Positions 11,646-23,313 are shown, counted from the stretch's first letter. The stretch: 64,000 nucleotides of DNA from Symbiodinium natans (GCA_905221605.1 CAJNDS010002325.1:1-64000), one strand, 5' to 3'. Notes: a model not told the origin generated them from the letters alone. Translations and numbers: made by a program.

Positions 11646-11761
11646 GCAGGGCTTATATTTCTTGTATCCCAAAAGGACACCCAGTACGTATATGCACTCA
11701 CCAATCTTAAAAAAGGAACCTTTTATACACTCATCAATAACAGTAGTATAAACCCTACTTC
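11646..11761. mobile_element. MITE-like element, family D (copy D1), with target-site duplication
   Basis: Ends GCAGGGCTTATATTTC and GTATAAACCCTACTTC are near-complementary. The flanks ATATCAT (11639-11645) and AATATCAA (11762-11769) form a likely 6-8 bp target-site duplication. The second copy, at 46055, shares TATATTTCTTGTA.CCC, CACTCACCAA and AACAGTA.TATAAACCCT. No coding capacity. Confidence 0.8.
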
Positions 11762-11839
11762 AATATCAAAGAAGGGGATCTAGGACCCACAGATCGTGGG
11801 GGAAGTGCTCAGAAGCAAGCCCTAGAAGCTTCAGCGCTG

Positions 11840-11920
11840 AAACCCCAAACCCTAAACCCTAATCCCTAATCCCTAGACCCTAGACCCTAAACCCTAAACC
11901 CTAAGCCCTAAACCCTAAAC
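11840..11920 (-). repeat. C-strand telomere-like array
   Basis: About eleven units including CCCTAAT, CCCTAGA and CCCTAAG variants. Confidence 0.95.
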
Positions 11921-12032
11921 ATCTTGGGAATCTCGTGGGCCCCCTGCAGTGGACCCGACTGGCACCTTGCTCGGTGACGTCCTGGGTCCTAAAGACGGCC
12001 CTGAGCACTTGGGGTGGGGGACTTCAGTTCTT

Positions 12033-12060
12033 TTAGGTTTTGGGGTTTAGGGTTTAGGGC
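12033..12060 (+). repeat. G-strand telomere-like array
   Basis: About four units, lying about 112 bases after an oppositely oriented array. Confidence 0.9.
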
Positions 12061-12285
12061 GGCTGGCCAGCCCTTATGCCCCTCAGAATCTCAAAGTGGG
12101 ACTATTCTGACTTCGACTTTGTCCCATCTGAAATCCGTGAGCATGCCGGACTGTGACAAACATGCCGGCGATGTTCTATCTCAGAAGCTCGAAAACCGCA
12201 GCTGCAACGACGGAGCCCTTTCTTTGGATACGGCGAGGCAGGCTTCACACAGCTGGGAGGTTTCTACCTTGGACCCGTTCCTGAC

Positions 12286-12335
12286 TCAACCCTAAACCCT
12301 AAACCCTAAAACCTAAAAACCTAAACCCTGAACCC
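12286..12335 (-). repeat. C-strand telomere-like array
   Basis: About seven units, some with one base inserted (CCTAAAAA) and two CCCTGAA. Confidence 0.93.
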
Positions 12336-12589
12336 TGATCATGCAATTTTGAAAGCTGACTTCTCTGACTCCGGATTGAGGACACAATGCTGCCGGCCTA
12401 GGTGCCCAAGCGTGTGCGCCCCCCGCCGATACCGTATCTGACTCTTGACGGCACATGTTTGGTTGTGCAGCAGGCCGTCTTCAGCCAAGCACAACCAAAG
12501 TCCACAGCATTTCTCATGCTGACCTCCTCTGCACGCAACTGTGTCTCGAAGTTTATAGCATGCGATCTAAAACCCTCAAGCTCCAATGC

Positions 12590-12655
12590 CCCAAACCCTA
12601 AACCCTAAACCCTAAACCCTCAACCCTCAACCCTCAACCCTAAACCCTAAACCAT
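12590..12655 (-). repeat. C-strand telomere-like array
   Basis: Nine units, with a CCCTCAA block in the centre. Confidence 0.95.
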
Positions 12656-13136
12656 CTACAGGCTCGGAATCCTTAACTTCGAGGACGCCCCCGAAGTTCG
12701 AACGGAACCCTTGAAATGGAGCTTCGCCTGACCTGGAATGAGTACTACTTCGCAGGGGAGCAGGGCAGGTTTCTGGGTGCTGTGCAATGCAATGCTCGGC
12801 TTTCTGCGGTAAACCTTGACAACCAGCATAACCGATACACGAAGGCTGCACAACCGTGAAGCGCTCAATTGATCCCCACATGGTTGGAAACTGTCGATGG
12901 GGTTTCTGCGAGGCACTGCCAGGCACTGCTGCAGACCGCCAACTAGGATCTCTCCCGTGCGCTCCCGAAGAGGTTCGAGTTTTTCGAGGAGGTTCTTGGG
13001 AACTTGCAGGTGGGGAGCAGGGTTTAGCGACAGCTCAGCTATTGTATTTCGGGGTTTAGGGTTTGCTTTTCGGTACCAAGACAGATGTCAGGGTTGGTAG
13101 GGTTCAGGCTTGCTTCAAGGCCCGAGGTCTGGGTCA

Positions 13137-13233
13137 CCTACACCCTACACCCTACACCCTAAACCCTAAGCCCTAAGCCCCAAACCCCAAACCCTAAGCC
13201 CTAAACCCTAAACCCTAAACCCTAAACCCTAAG
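13137..13233 (-). repeat. C-strand telomere-like array
   Basis: About fourteen units ordered as CCCTACA, then CCCTAAG and CCCCAAA, then canonical CCCTAAA. A very short G-strand array lies just before it at 13050-13066. Confidence 0.95.
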
Positions 13234-13286
13234 TGCTTGCAGGGGCCGTGCTGATCCCTACCATGGGTTTGGGCCGGAGCACCTAA

Positions 13287-13463
13287 GGAGCACCGGAGGT
13301 CTTCGTCAGGAACCAAAGTCAGCTTCGAAGGATCGAGGAGGTTCTCAGATCCCTTCGCTGTAAGTGCGGTCTCGACCTCAGCCTCCTCCTACACGCAAAT
13401 GCTGAGCATGGAAGAACTCCTCGGACTCCGGCTACTTATAGGTGGCTCAACCCTAAACCCTAA
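13287..13463 (+). CDS. Exon-like open frame, 58 aa, unknown
   Basis: The frame has no ATG. It contains a helical, Arg/Glu/Leu-rich stretch (SQLRRIEEVLRSLR) followed by KCGLDLSLLLHANAEHG and runs into the neighbouring telomere-like array. A CT|GTAAGTG donor-like site occurs near 13369 after RSLR, so a real exon may end there. No family is recognised. Confidence 0.12.
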   Translation, partial: GAPEVFVRNQSQLRRIEEVLRSLRCKCGLDLSLLLHANAEHGRTPRTPATYRWLNPKP

Positions 13464-13513
13464 ACCCTAAACCCTAAACCCTAAACCCTAAACCCTAAAC
13501 CCTAAACCCTACA
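13449..13513 (-). repeat. C-strand telomere-like array
   Basis: Nine nearly perfect CCCTAAA units. Confidence 0.97.
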
Positions 13514-13948
13514 TGGTACTGTAGGGCTTCCTGCTTCTCCCGAGGGTGCAGCACGGGACTCTTAAGACCTCCCCCTGCAGATCTGAAGCCTTTGTGGTTT
13601 CACATCCGGTCTTCAATCCGGGGTTCTAACTGAGGTGAAACGCCAAGGCGTCTCCGCGCTCCGTGCGGAAGGGGATCGACAGAGGGGCTCATGCGCTACA
13701 TGGGGGAGTGCACAGGAGAGCAAGATGACGGGAAGGTGCTGGTGGCTCAGTGTAGGGCTTGAGGGCTCGGGTAAGGCCAGTGCGGAGAGCTACCATGGCA
13801 CAGAAGGCTTCCTCACTTTCGGCTGAATGGTTTGCCTGAGCTGGCTCCCAGAAGCAGCAGACACATGTTTAGCGACCCAAGACCACAACAATCAGAACGA
13901 GGGTGCGCCCCCCCCGATCCTTTCCACGGGAGTCGAGAAAAGGCACAA

Positions 13949-13985
13949 TTTAGGGTGTAGGGTTTGGGGTTTAGTGCTTAGGGTT
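13949..13985 (+). repeat. Degenerate G-strand telomere-like array
   Basis: Five units with GTAGGG, TTTGGGG and TTTAGTG variants. Confidence 0.85.
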
Positions 13986-14215
13986 TCAGAAGGGAAGGCC
14001 AGAACGATCGGGACCCCAAGGGAAAAACAAGCGATACAACCAGGGAAGACAAGCACGGGCGACCGTCCCACAGTGCATGTCCCATTTGGGTCCACGACCT
14101 GCGATCCAGTTCCCAAGGGGCCGTATAAGGAAACTTCAAAAGGGAGAGAAAAAAAAGGGGGCGCTTCCTACCATCCGGTTCTGGAGGCTTTCAGGATCCT
14201 CAAGAGAGATCGGGG

Positions 14216-14265
14216 GCCCTAAACCCTAAGCCCTAAAGCCTAAAGCCTAAGCCCTAAACCCTGAA
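14216..14265 (-). repeat. C-strand telomere-like array
   Basis: Seven units including CCTAAAG variants like those amplified at 54 kb. Confidence 0.9.
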
Positions 14266-14473
14266 ACGAAATGGGAGGCAGACTAAAGCCCTGTAACACC
14301 CTAAACTGAGAAACTAGGGGGGGGTGAAACAAGAACGGGAGTGAGGCACACGATTTTGAGAAGAAAGGAGGAGCCTACCGATCCGGCTACAAGAAGGAAG
14401 GCAGGAGCCGCGAGGTTTTTTCATATAGAGACAAAAAAGGTAGACGAGACTGAGGTTGCATGATCCGGTGCCT

Positions 14474-14529
14474 AAGGGTTTAGGGTTTAAGGTTCAGGGT
14501 TTAGGGTTGAGGGTTTAGGGTTTAGGGTA
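14474..14529 (+). repeat. G-strand telomere-like array
   Basis: About eight units with TTTAAGG, TTCAGGG and TTGAGGG variants. Confidence 0.95.
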
Positions 14530-14679
14530 CAAGAACATGGGGTGTATCGCATGATCCGGAAGCTGTGTATGCCGACTTCAGGGCAAGAGTTGGTCTCAAA
14601 GATGCCTCGAAGGTGCCTGAAGACACGAAAAGCCGCAAAGGGCCCTTCAAGGCAACTGCTACAATTTTATGATCAAGTA

Positions 14680-14731
14680 CCCTAAACCCTACACCCTAAA
14701 CCCTAAGCCCTAAACCCTAAACCCTAAACCC
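14680..14731 (-). repeat. C-strand telomere-like array
   Basis: Seven units, one CCCTACA and one CCCTAAG. Confidence 0.95.
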
Positions 14732-14846
14732 TTCAGGGCAGTGCCGAGGTGCACCAGCTCAGCATGAATCCTTCCGTGCCGGTCTGGATCTCCGCATTAA
14801 GGAGGGGAGGCAACCTCGGGAAAGAAAACTGTGCTGGGTTGCTGCT

Positions 14847-14876
14847 TTAGGGTTTAGGGTTTAGGGTTTAGGGTTG
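14847..14876 (+). repeat. G-strand telomere-like array
   Basis: Four TTTAGGG units, about 115 bases after the preceding C-strand array. Confidence 0.95.
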
Positions 14877-16002
14877 CTGGCGGTGCTGTGCTTTGCGCCT
14901 TGGGCCCGGTTTGCACAAGCCGCAGGTCAAGGACAGGATGCTTTTGTGGCAAGGTTTGCGCTTGTTGAGGCCTGCGATGCAGATCATGCCATCATTCCTT
15001 GCGGAATGTGGAGAGATTGGTTTTGAATGGCTTTGACTCCCGTTCTTGGGTGATTATTTGTGTGAGGTGCTAGCAGGGAGTTTTTGCAAACACGTGCGAT
15101 TTGAATCGGAACGGGCTCATCGGGTCTGACCCACATGGGTACTGTAGCATGATGTAGTTTTTCTGAGCAGCAGCAAATGTGAAAGCATGATTCGCATCAG
15201 TAGGGTGAGGAGTGTTCAGAGTTCGGGTCAAGAGCTTGGGAAGTCCTGCAGGCACGCCGAGGCTGCTGCTCTTTATCGAGCTGTGAGAGGCATCTGCACC
15301 TCATTTTGTGCATCGACGCTGTTACGCATGCAACCCAACCAGAATCGAAACTCAACACTCACCTGCGGAACCATCTAACTCCCAAGATTTGGTAGTTGAA
15401 TTCTGGCACTTCGGGCTGATGGTACCTTTGGAGCGGTGTAGAAAACACGTGATTCCAAGGCATCCAGTTCAGTGCGAGGCTCTGCAATATGACCCAGCTG
15501 GCCCTCATGATGCTGATAACGCAGCCTAAGCCTAGTCAACGACCAGCTGATGTTGGCTGTGTTGCCATCCAAACCCAGTTGAGGCTTCGCGCTCTTTCCA
15601 GTTCAACGTGCATGCGTATGCGGCGTCCGAATGTTAACACCATCCAGTCCAGTAGACATCGTTGCTGTGCAGCAGGGTCACTGCTCATGGCTGAGTCAGT
15701 GATTTAGACATGAAAACCAACGACGTCATCATGAGCAACTTGTCATGTAACCTACAGCTCCAATCGAATGCATCGTCTACACCCCAAACCCTAAATCTCA
15801 AACTCCGAGTCTAAGCCCTTTTGAGACGCAAAGCACGAAAACTCACCAAACATCCTCATTCGCAAGGACTCAAACTCAACGCTCAACCGAAGAGCACGCC
15901 TGTTGGTTAGTGGCTCCTCGCGATGGTTTCCAGAGTTTGATATATGGCAGAGCTCTCAAGTTCTTCCGGACAAAGGCCCGTGTAGGGTGAAACTCGAGGT
16001 AT

Positions 16003-16054
16003 CCCCAAACCCCCAAACCCTCAACCCCAAACGCTAAACGGCCCTAAACCCTTG
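16003..16054 (-). repeat. Degenerate C-strand telomere-like array
   Basis: Units CCCCAAA, CCCTCAA, CGCTAAA and CCCTAAA. Confidence 0.85.
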
Positions 16055-16196
16055 TTGCTTTTCTTGCGGCTTGGGTCTGATTCCACAGCTGAAGCCGCAA
16101 GCCGAGTCGAGGGGCCATCATCGTGTGCCCCGGGTTGGGTACAAATGTGGGATCCACCTCTCGCACTTGAGCGGAGGATTATCTGCAGCGTTTGTG

Positions 16197-16220
16197 GGTT
16201 TGAGGGTTTAGGGTTTAGGG
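16197..16220 (+). repeat. G-strand telomere-like array
   Basis: Three units, one TTTGAGG. Confidence 0.85.
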
Positions 16221-16406
16221 GCGGCGGTGCAGCATTAGTCTTAGGATATGCAGAACTTTCAATTTAGCAGCTTAGGGCGAATTGACTACATTTGGCTTTG
16301 GTTGTCAGTGCAGAGAGGAGGTTCAGAGTTGGTATCGCAAAATGGGCATGTGCTTTTTGTGATGGGGCAATGAGAGCAGACCACTCGGACTTCTACTATG
16401 TGCGTG

Positions 16407-16426
16407 CGCGCACACACACACACAGC
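16407..16426. repeat. (CA)n microsatellite
   Basis: A short CA tract flanked by CGCG and GCCGC. Confidence 0.85.
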
Positions 16427-16750
16427 CGCTCGCACACCTCGCTGCCCAGCATTCGAATCTTCAAGACCGAAGTCAATAAACAGCTCGACCTGCTAACCCT
16501 AAATTCCTTGCCTTCATGGCTTTCGGCAGTCGATTTCGGCTGATTGCCTAGGCAGCCGTGCAGAAGTTCGGGGCACTTTCGGATGTGCAGATGGGACCCT
16601 AACTTACAGAAGCCGAGGGAGCGTGTCTTTGGGGTGGAAACGGCAAACTCACGGTCAAACAGCCGGCTATCGGACCGAAAAAACAACAAGGTCAAGCACG
16701 CAGCGAGACAACGAGACAGAGAGCCAAACAGTCAGGCCTTCTAAACGTTC

Positions 16751-16772
16751 AGCCAGCCAGCCAGCCAGCCCT
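16751..16772. repeat. (CAGC)n microsatellite
   Basis: Five CAGC units. Confidence 0.85.
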
Positions 16773-16790
16773 AAGACTCTAAACCCAAAT

Positions 16791-16831
16791 GGGTTTAGGG
16801 TTTAGGGTTTAGGGATTAGGGTTTAGGGTAT
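16791..16831 (+). repeat. G-strand telomere-like array
   Basis: Five to six TTTAGGG units, one ATTAGGG. Confidence 0.95.
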
Positions 16832-17578
16832 AAGCCCCTAACCCCGAAACCCGTCTGAGCGTCACACTGTCGCACTGCTTGATTGTCGGATGCTCCTAAC
16901 CCCCAAGGCCTGAACTCCTCACCCCGCCTCGCTGTCGGAATGTCCAGTAACTACTTAAGTCGTCCCAAGCAGGCTCCAATAATTCAATAGTCCTGAGCCT
17001 GGAATCCCCTCAAGCTTTCTGGGCACTTCGACAGGACTCGGCTTGCCGTTGAGGCTGGTGGCCTGGTTAGGATGCTTAGGTTGAGATTAGAGAATATGTA
17101 GGCGTTGAGCTTGGAAGCCTCTTAGGAGTAGGGATGGATTTGGACGTACGAGTAGGGTTTAGAGTTTGCCAAAATGTCATGCTTGCGGCTGTGTGGTAGG
17201 ACTGGCGGGGGTACTTGACTCTCTCCAAAACACTCTGTCTCAGTCTCGCTAGCTGCTGGATTCCTACGCAAGGCATCCCCTACTGGTTGCAATCCACTGC
17301 AGACAAGGCGAATTAAACCCTGTGTAAACCCTATACGGCCCTTGCCTCGTGAGTGAGGCAGTTCAGATCGATGTGCAAGGCGGAAGTCCTCAGAAAGCTT
17401 GTGGTTCTGGCCCCAAGAACGCTCTCCAACGCCACACTGAGGCCCCAATCCTCAGGCCCAAAGCAGCTCCTAGAGGAGATTTAAGGAGAGCTTGGGCACT
17501 TGAGATTTCGGGGGTCTGAGGTGTTGAGAGATTGGGCTTACAGTCAGGTTCTTCTGAGTCATCTGGAATGTCAACTGC

Positions 17579-17642
17579 AAAGCCCTAAACCCTAAACCCT
17601 AAACCCTAAACCCTAAACCCTAAACCCTAAACCCTAAACCTA
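17579..17642 (-). repeat. C-strand telomere-like array
   Basis: Nine near-perfect CCCTAAA units. Confidence 0.97.
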
Positions 17643-17746
17643 ATGTTGGAGCCGTGAGGGTTCGTTGTGTTAAGCAAACAGGAAATCCAGGTCCAATGTG
17701 TCCACAAACCCCAGGCCCCCAACGTGGGACTCTACCTCCCGAGATC

Positions 17747-17840
17747 TACCCTAAACCCTAAACCCTAAACCCTGAACCCTAAACCCTAAACCCTAAACCC
17801 AAAACCCTAAACCCTACACTTTTAAACCCTAAAACCTGGC
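17747..17840 (-). repeat. C-strand telomere-like array
   Basis: About thirteen units including CCCTGAA, CCCAAAA and CCCTACA. Confidence 0.95.
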
Positions 17841-17939
17841 ACTCCCTAGACCTGGAACCCAAGGCCGCCACTTGTCTCGCAAGTCTTCCTTCAGTTGATC
17901 CTGGCACTGAATAAAGCAAAGGGCCCTGGGACTCATGGT

Positions 17940-17979
17940 GGTTTAGGGTTTAGGATTGAGGGTTTAGGGTTCAGGGTTG
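17940..17979 (+). repeat. G-strand telomere-like array
   Basis: Five units including TTTAGGA, TTGAGGG and TTCAGGG, about 99 bases after the previous C-strand array. Confidence 0.93.
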
Positions 17980-18685
17980 CAACACCGTGACCACAACTAC
18001 TAACGACGTCAGAACCACAGCGTCGAGACGAGGCACAGCACACCACTATAAAACTCACCAACACGAAAGCCGGGCCAAAAGATCAAGAAATGGTGCCAGG
18101 TGCCTTCTTCTCCTGAAGTTCCTGCAAGACGCTCTTCTCGTTGTGATGATGCTGACGCAGGTCCTGTACAAGAGAGCTGTCGGAGGCGATCCAGGATTGA
18201 GCTGGGCAGCACGTTTGGTCCATCATCTCTACAAAAGGTGTCAAGGTCATTCTATAAGCCTTCGGTCAGCTCCGTCCTCATGACAGCGTAGGAGGGTCAT
18301 CTGGTGCTCTTGCAGCCTCCGTGAATCGCAAGGTTGCAAGTGACATTGACACCTCCACCCGGTGCTCAACACAGCGTTTCCCAGCAAGCTGAAGATCCTG
18401 TCTTAAGGTTCAAGCTATCAATGCGCCAGCCTCCCTACCGGCCCGACTGGGCCCTACATCTGGCGCATGAGCTGACGCGGCTTTCCGTCCATGCGTCTAG
18501 CTTGTAGCAGAATCATGGGTTCTTGCTTCATAATCAGTCACCACTGAACCGAAAAAGGGCTAGCAGACGCTGACAGACTCCCTGAATGGTACCTCAGGTT
18601 CCAGGCAGTAGCGATGTTGGGTGGCTTCGGAAAACCCACTGGTGCCGGCTCTGAAAGGAGGAAACTGATGCCACCAATCCATACA

Positions 18686-18765
18686 TGTATATATATATAT
18701 ATGTATATATGTTTATTATTCTTATTATTGCTATTGTGATTCTTATTACTAAGCTTATTATTCCT
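18686..18765. repeat. (AT)n palindrome followed by ATT-rich triplet tract
   Basis: CATGTATATATATATATATG can pair with itself. It is followed by degenerate TTATTATTC and TTATTG units. Confidence 0.9.
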
Positions 18766-18852
18766 AAGGCCACCAGAGCCACCGCCCATGTCTGAGGTCC
18801 CCGCGTAGTCGTCACAGGATCCAAGATGTGCTCCTCCAGGTGCTTGGCAGAG

Positions 18853-18948
18853 TGTTCCCCTTATACTAACAGTTCTCTACTAGAGATTGTAGTACCCCCG
18901 AATATAATCCCTATTCAGGAACTGCTAGTATCAGGGGGAGCATCGCAC
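18853..18948. mobile_element. MITE-like element, family A (copy A2)
   Basis: Left end AGAGTGTTCCCCTTATACTAACAG and right end GCTAGTATCAGGGGGAGCAT are inverted copies. The centre has GTAGTACCCCCGAATATAAT. It matches A1, A4 and A6 in arrangement. No clear target duplication remains. Confidence 0.7.
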
Positions 18949-19322
18949 AATCGATGACTCATGTCAGGCTGAACAAAGTTTGGTTGCGCATGATCTGATT
19001 GCGGGGGTACGAGTTCTTTATATGCGAGAGCCTAGCTGCATGTCGCTGCAGCCCGCCGGAGCAAGCCGTTGTTAGGAGCCTGTTCAACTTTACCCTAAAC
19101 CCTAAACCCGAAGCTTGGCATGTTCAGGGATGTCCATCTGCCTCTCGCATCACAACATAATCGCACTCCAACTGGACGGCAACAGGAACCTCTGTCAACA
19201 AGGACTTCTCGGCAAAAGTCAGAAGGAACCGCTTCACAAGTTTAGGGCTCACAGTTCCGCATGCAGCGTCGAGTTTACGGCCCTGCGACTAGACGTGAAG
19301 AATGTGTAGGCTCGTGGAGCTG

Positions 19323-19349
19323 GTTTAGGGTTTAGGGTTTAGGGTTTAA
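19323..19349 (+). repeat. G-strand telomere-like array
   Basis: Four TTTAGGG units. Two CCCTAAA units lie at 19093-19112 upstream. Confidence 0.93.
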
Positions 19350-19541
19350 TACTCCCCACGCTCATCTCTACTCCAGATGTCGCCGGCGCGAGTCCTTGGT
19401 CGCACGTTGCTTCCGCCTGGCACCGGACACAGGGCTTGTCAAGTCTGCACAGTTTGGGTCGGAGGCGCTAGAAGCAGTCCTTCGCATGCATGCTGTGTTG
19501 GGCTTCACCTTGACTGCTTCTTAGTGTACGGAACACGGTCG

Positions 19542-19570
19542 CGGGGGGGGGGGGGGGGGGGGGGGGGGGT
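19542..19570 (+). repeat. Poly(G) run
   Basis: An uninterrupted run of about 28 G residues. Such a run can form quadruplexes and is prone to sequencing length error. Confidence 0.95.
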
Positions 19571-19606
19571 GGTCAGCCATAGACGATGCCAACTAGACTC
19601 GAGAAT

Positions 19607-19635
19607 AAGGGTTAAGGGTTTAGGGTTTAGGGCTA
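19607..19635 (+). repeat. G-strand telomere-like array
   Basis: Four units, the first GGTTAAGGG. Confidence 0.9.
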
Positions 19636-19691
19636 CTGAACAGGAGCTATTCGTAGAGAAAGTCAATGAGCCAGGGGCATCTGCGACTGCG

Positions 19692-19758
19692 AAACCCTAA
19701 ACCCTAAACCCTAATCCCTAGACCCTAAACCCTAAACCCTAAACCCTAAACCCTCAGG
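19692..19758 (-). repeat. C-strand telomere-like array
   Basis: Nine units including CCCTAAT and CCCTAGA. Confidence 0.95.
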
Positions 19759-19878
19759 TTGGAATGTGCTTGGTTCTGGATTCTGAGCTTCGCACCCCAA
19801 AATCCTTCGACCCATGCCCATGACCCAGACCCAATGCCAAGAGTCCCAGTCACTCCAAACAGCCCAAGGACTTAAGAA

Positions 19879-20000
19879 ACCCCATAAACCCTGTAAACCC
19901 TGTAAGCCCTATAAACCCTATATACCCTATCAACCCTATAAGCCCTTTAAACCCCATAAATCCTGTAAACCCTTTTAAACTCTGTAAACCCTACACCTTG
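19879..20000 (-). repeat. Variant array of 9-mers CCCTGTAAA and CCCTATAAA
   Basis: About thirteen units in which two bases are inserted between CCCT and AAA. Individual units read CCCTGTAAA, CCCTATAAA, CCCTATCAA and CCCTTTAAA. This is another locus-specific elongated derivative of the heptamer. Confidence 0.93.
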
Positions 20001-20125
20001 AACCTCTCAGCCCCTTACACTCCAGAAGTTAAGTCGAAATCCGGCAGAAGCGCCAGGAAGCGCAAGTTGAGCACAGCTCCATCGGCTCTTCCAGTGAACG
20101 GATCTGATGCCTTTGGGGTTCGGGC

Positions 20126-20156
20126 TTTAGGGTTTAGGGTTTAGGGTTTAAGGTAA
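20126..20156 (+). repeat. G-strand telomere-like array
   Basis: Four units, the last TTTAAGG. Confidence 0.93.
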
Positions 20157-20904
20157 AGGTGTAGGAGGTGAGATGCTGTGCTTTGTTTCGGGCAAGGGCT
20201 TCATCATGCGAATCGTGATTGTGCTTGGAGTTGTCCTTCGGAAGGCATGTTGCAGGACCCGCGTCCTAGCATTGTCTGATAGACGGGTGCCACGCAGTTC
20301 AAGGGAAGAAACCTGGGCCCTTGCGAGCACGCAGGCAAGAACTGCAAACTCAAGCCTAAAGGATTCAAAGCTGACTGCTCAAGTCTACCTTTGAGCGGTG
20401 GGCGAGGAAGTTTAGCCAGTTTGGGAGCCTCCTTGCAAACATGGAACATGCCCAGGGTTGGGGTGCAAGCGTTGGAGGATTGTGCTTGGCCGCTTGGGGT
20501 TCGGGTCTCTAAGCAATCTACAGGAGACACCACACAGAAAACCCAGAACCTGGACTGGAGGTCCCAGGCCAGGTAGCAGATAGTTGTAGCTCATGTCACA
20601 TCTCAAAACACTTCTACAATCACTAAACAAAGGGGAAAACTCTTTTCCCCTTTAGCCCCGAACCCCACAAGACCCCTGAGCTCGTGACTTGGTGTCCTGG
20701 ATGGTGTTCTTCGTGAGATTGATCCTCACACGGGATTCTCCGAAATTCGGGGTACCCTACTTCGATGCCATACACAGATCTTAGGTACCCGAATCACTTG
20801 CGCCCAAAGGAGAAGGAACACAGGGGAACACCCTGACACTTGGTTTGGGCTGCCCGCCAGCAATCTGTGAAAATTGGGGGCTTTTTGGGGCCTGAGAGCT
20901 GTCT

Positions 20905-21060
20905 TTAAGCATCTCCTTTGCAGGCTAAGGGCTTGCCTACCGACTGGGCTCTTGCCAGCCGTCATCTCCTGGTAGGATTTAGGGCTTGCCAACCAACGAC
21001 TTTTTCAGGCTACGCAACCACCAGCCGCCTTTTGGTTCCGGGATTGCCACCCAGCAAGTC
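20905..21060. repeat. Degenerate ~50-bp tandem repeat, family R (locus 1)
   Basis: Three to four imperfect units contain AGGGCTTGCC.ACCGAC, GCCAGCCGTCATCTCCT and TTTTCAGGCTA. Closely related words (GGGCTTGCTAGCCGACATC, TCTCCTTTTCGCGTAGGG) form a second locus at 37480-37615, so this is a dispersed minisatellite family. Confidence 0.6.
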
Positions 21061-21787
21061 CGTTTAGTGCTGTGGTGCTAGGGATTTTGACAGCTCGCAA
21101 GGCAACATCCCCCTTTTTTGTAGCAGATCTCCTTCACGGTTGCAAGACACGAACATCATGTGCATGTTGGCTGCTGTGATATTATGCCATCCTACACGGC
21201 TCAAACGAATGTCCACGAGTAGGGATCCGATTCCCACAGGTGCAGGTGACTTTACCAAGAGAAGATCACGCAAAAGTATCCAAAGGAACATGTCTCAAGA
21301 CTCAGAACCAGAACCAGAGCTTCGCAATCCCATGGAGCAAACACATCTTCTGCAGGCCCAAGCAGCTGATTGCAAGTCTCCCGCAGCTCATTCTCAAGGC
21401 GCCTGTGCCCATCGTGCAAACAGCGTGGTCTTCAATTGTTTGATATCACGGATCGCAACTCATCTTCAGGATCAATAACACATCAGCTACGCTTGAGGAG
21501 TCCATCCAGGCTCGAAACAGCGTGTTTAGCCGAATCATCTCCATGCACGAAACCTCAGTCCTCAAGAGCAGATTCTTTCAGCTCCTACCCCCATAACAGT
21601 CCCTAGTAACGCCCTAGTACCCCCAACTACCCCCCTACCCCCCTACCCCCTACCATCGGTGCCAGCGCTTGGAATCTGGGCTTTCTTGACCTTCAAGCTC
21701 ATCCTGAAGGTAGCGCCTTCTCATCTGCTGGTTCTCATTCACGCGGTCCTGGAGCAAACGGCCCGGCAACAAAGTGTGAGGACTCAG

Positions 21788-21909
21788 CTGGATTTTTTAC
21801 ATACATACATATCTATGCTTGTATATATATATATATATATGAAAAAAAGTATATATCTATATCTATACATGTATATATATATATATATATGATATATATA
21901 TATATATAG
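21788..21909. repeat. (AT)n/(TATC)n low-complexity tract
   Basis: TACATACATATC units followed by two long AT runs separated by GAAAAAAAGTATATATCTATATC. Confidence 0.93.
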
Positions 21910-21971
21910 GCCCGACGTCACAAGTCTAAAGCCCGGCCTTCATTGCCTTGTCCGACTTCGCATTTGCCTGC

Positions 21972-21990
21972 GGGGGGGGGGGGGGGGGGA
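21972..21990 (+). repeat. Poly(G) run
   Basis: About eighteen consecutive G residues just before a C-strand heptamer array. Confidence 0.95.
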
Positions 21991-22002
21991 AGCATGTAAG
22001 CT

Positions 22003-22131
22003 TAACCCTGTACCCTAAACCCTGTACCCTAAACCCTAAACCCTAAACCCTAAACCCTAAACCCTAAACCCTGAACCCTGAACCCTGAACCCTGAACCCT
22101 GAACCCTAAACCCTAAACCCTAAACCCTAAA
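22003..22131 (-). repeat. C-strand telomere-like array
   Basis: About eighteen units with a central block of five CCCTGAA variants and early CCCTGTA. Confidence 0.97.
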
Positions 22132-22253
22132 GGCTGGCTGTGGAGAGGGCGTGGAAGAGAATCCGAAGCCCCCCCAGCCCATTTTGCCAGACCTAGGACC
22201 CCATTCAGCTAGTTCGCAACGTGCCTGTGAAGATTGTAAGATGAAAAAAAGTA

Positions 22254-22313
22254 CCCTAAACCCTAAAACCTAAACCCTAGAACCTAAACCCTAAAACCAA
22301 AACCCTAAATCCT
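22254..22313 (-). repeat. Degenerate C-strand telomere-like array
   Basis: Units CCCTAAA, AACCTAA, CCCTAGA and CCAAAAC. Confidence 0.9.
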
Positions 22314-22546
22314 GTGCGAGATGGTCAGGGAAGCTGTGGCGGAAATGATGGCGCAGAATTTTGTGTCCCTTGCATTCGTGCAGGGGGGGGCCCGTGTAAG
22401 CCCAAAACCAGTGTCTGTGCACGTGCCGGCAATGTCGCGACACGGCCAGAGGTGGTGAAACATGCAATTGCTCTTTGGCATCTGCCGGAGCCCTAAATGC
22501 TGAGCACTGCAGAAAGGTTTGCCTAAGGCCGTCCTTCACCTCCAGA

Positions 22547-22595
22547 TTGGGGTGTTCCCCCTTATGCTAACAGTCCTCTATTGTAGGCGTTTCTT
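22547..22595. mobile_element. Truncated MITE-like element, family A (copy A3)
   Basis: Only the left half is recognisable (TTGGGGTGTTCCCCCTTATG, CTAACAGTCCTCTATTGTAGG). The right terminal repeat is absent. Confidence 0.55.
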
Positions 22596-23313
22596 AGTAT
22601 AAGCAATCTCCAAAGCACTTGTTTCCACAATTTCGTCGTGGCAGCATCTTCTCAGCGTGCTTTTTTGTCGAATGGGCTGCTGTTAGCTTCGTTTGCAGAC
22701 CGCCCAGTGTTCCTTCTATAAGTGGCTGAGTGAAACCTTACTGCAACTAAATGCTCTTGTAAAACATCTGCCTTAAACTTTACGGTTTATTGCTTAAATC
22801 ACTAAGACGCTTTGGAACTAAAGTAAGTTAAAAACTAATTGTTTAAAATCATAAACTGGGCATGGGATCGAACCTTTTTCCACCTGTGGAGCGCAAGCAG
22901 AGCTCCCAAAGTAGCTGGTGTCGAACCTGTTCCGATGTGGAACTTATGACGTATGAACACCCGCATGCGAAATTTTCTGGGCCCAAACGTTTCCTGTGGT
23001 GGAACGTGCGAAAACATCGTAGATTGCCCGCGCGAAGACTTTGTTTTTCATTTTCGTGAACCGTGCGAAAACCAGGGTCCAACCGTTTTTGCTTTCGTGA
23101 AACTTGCACGTCTCGAAACAATGTATCAGGGCATGCCACATTGAATGATATTGGAATATTCCAGTTGCGCTTGAAGCGTCTGAAAGGTTCGGCTTTGAAC
23201 ATGTTTACATGCGTGGTAGAAACTGTAAGGTGTCCTCATATAAAGCGGCAAGCTGTACCCCTGCCTAGCCACAACAAACATTTAAGACACGTAGAAAGGC
23301 GTAAACGAGAAGC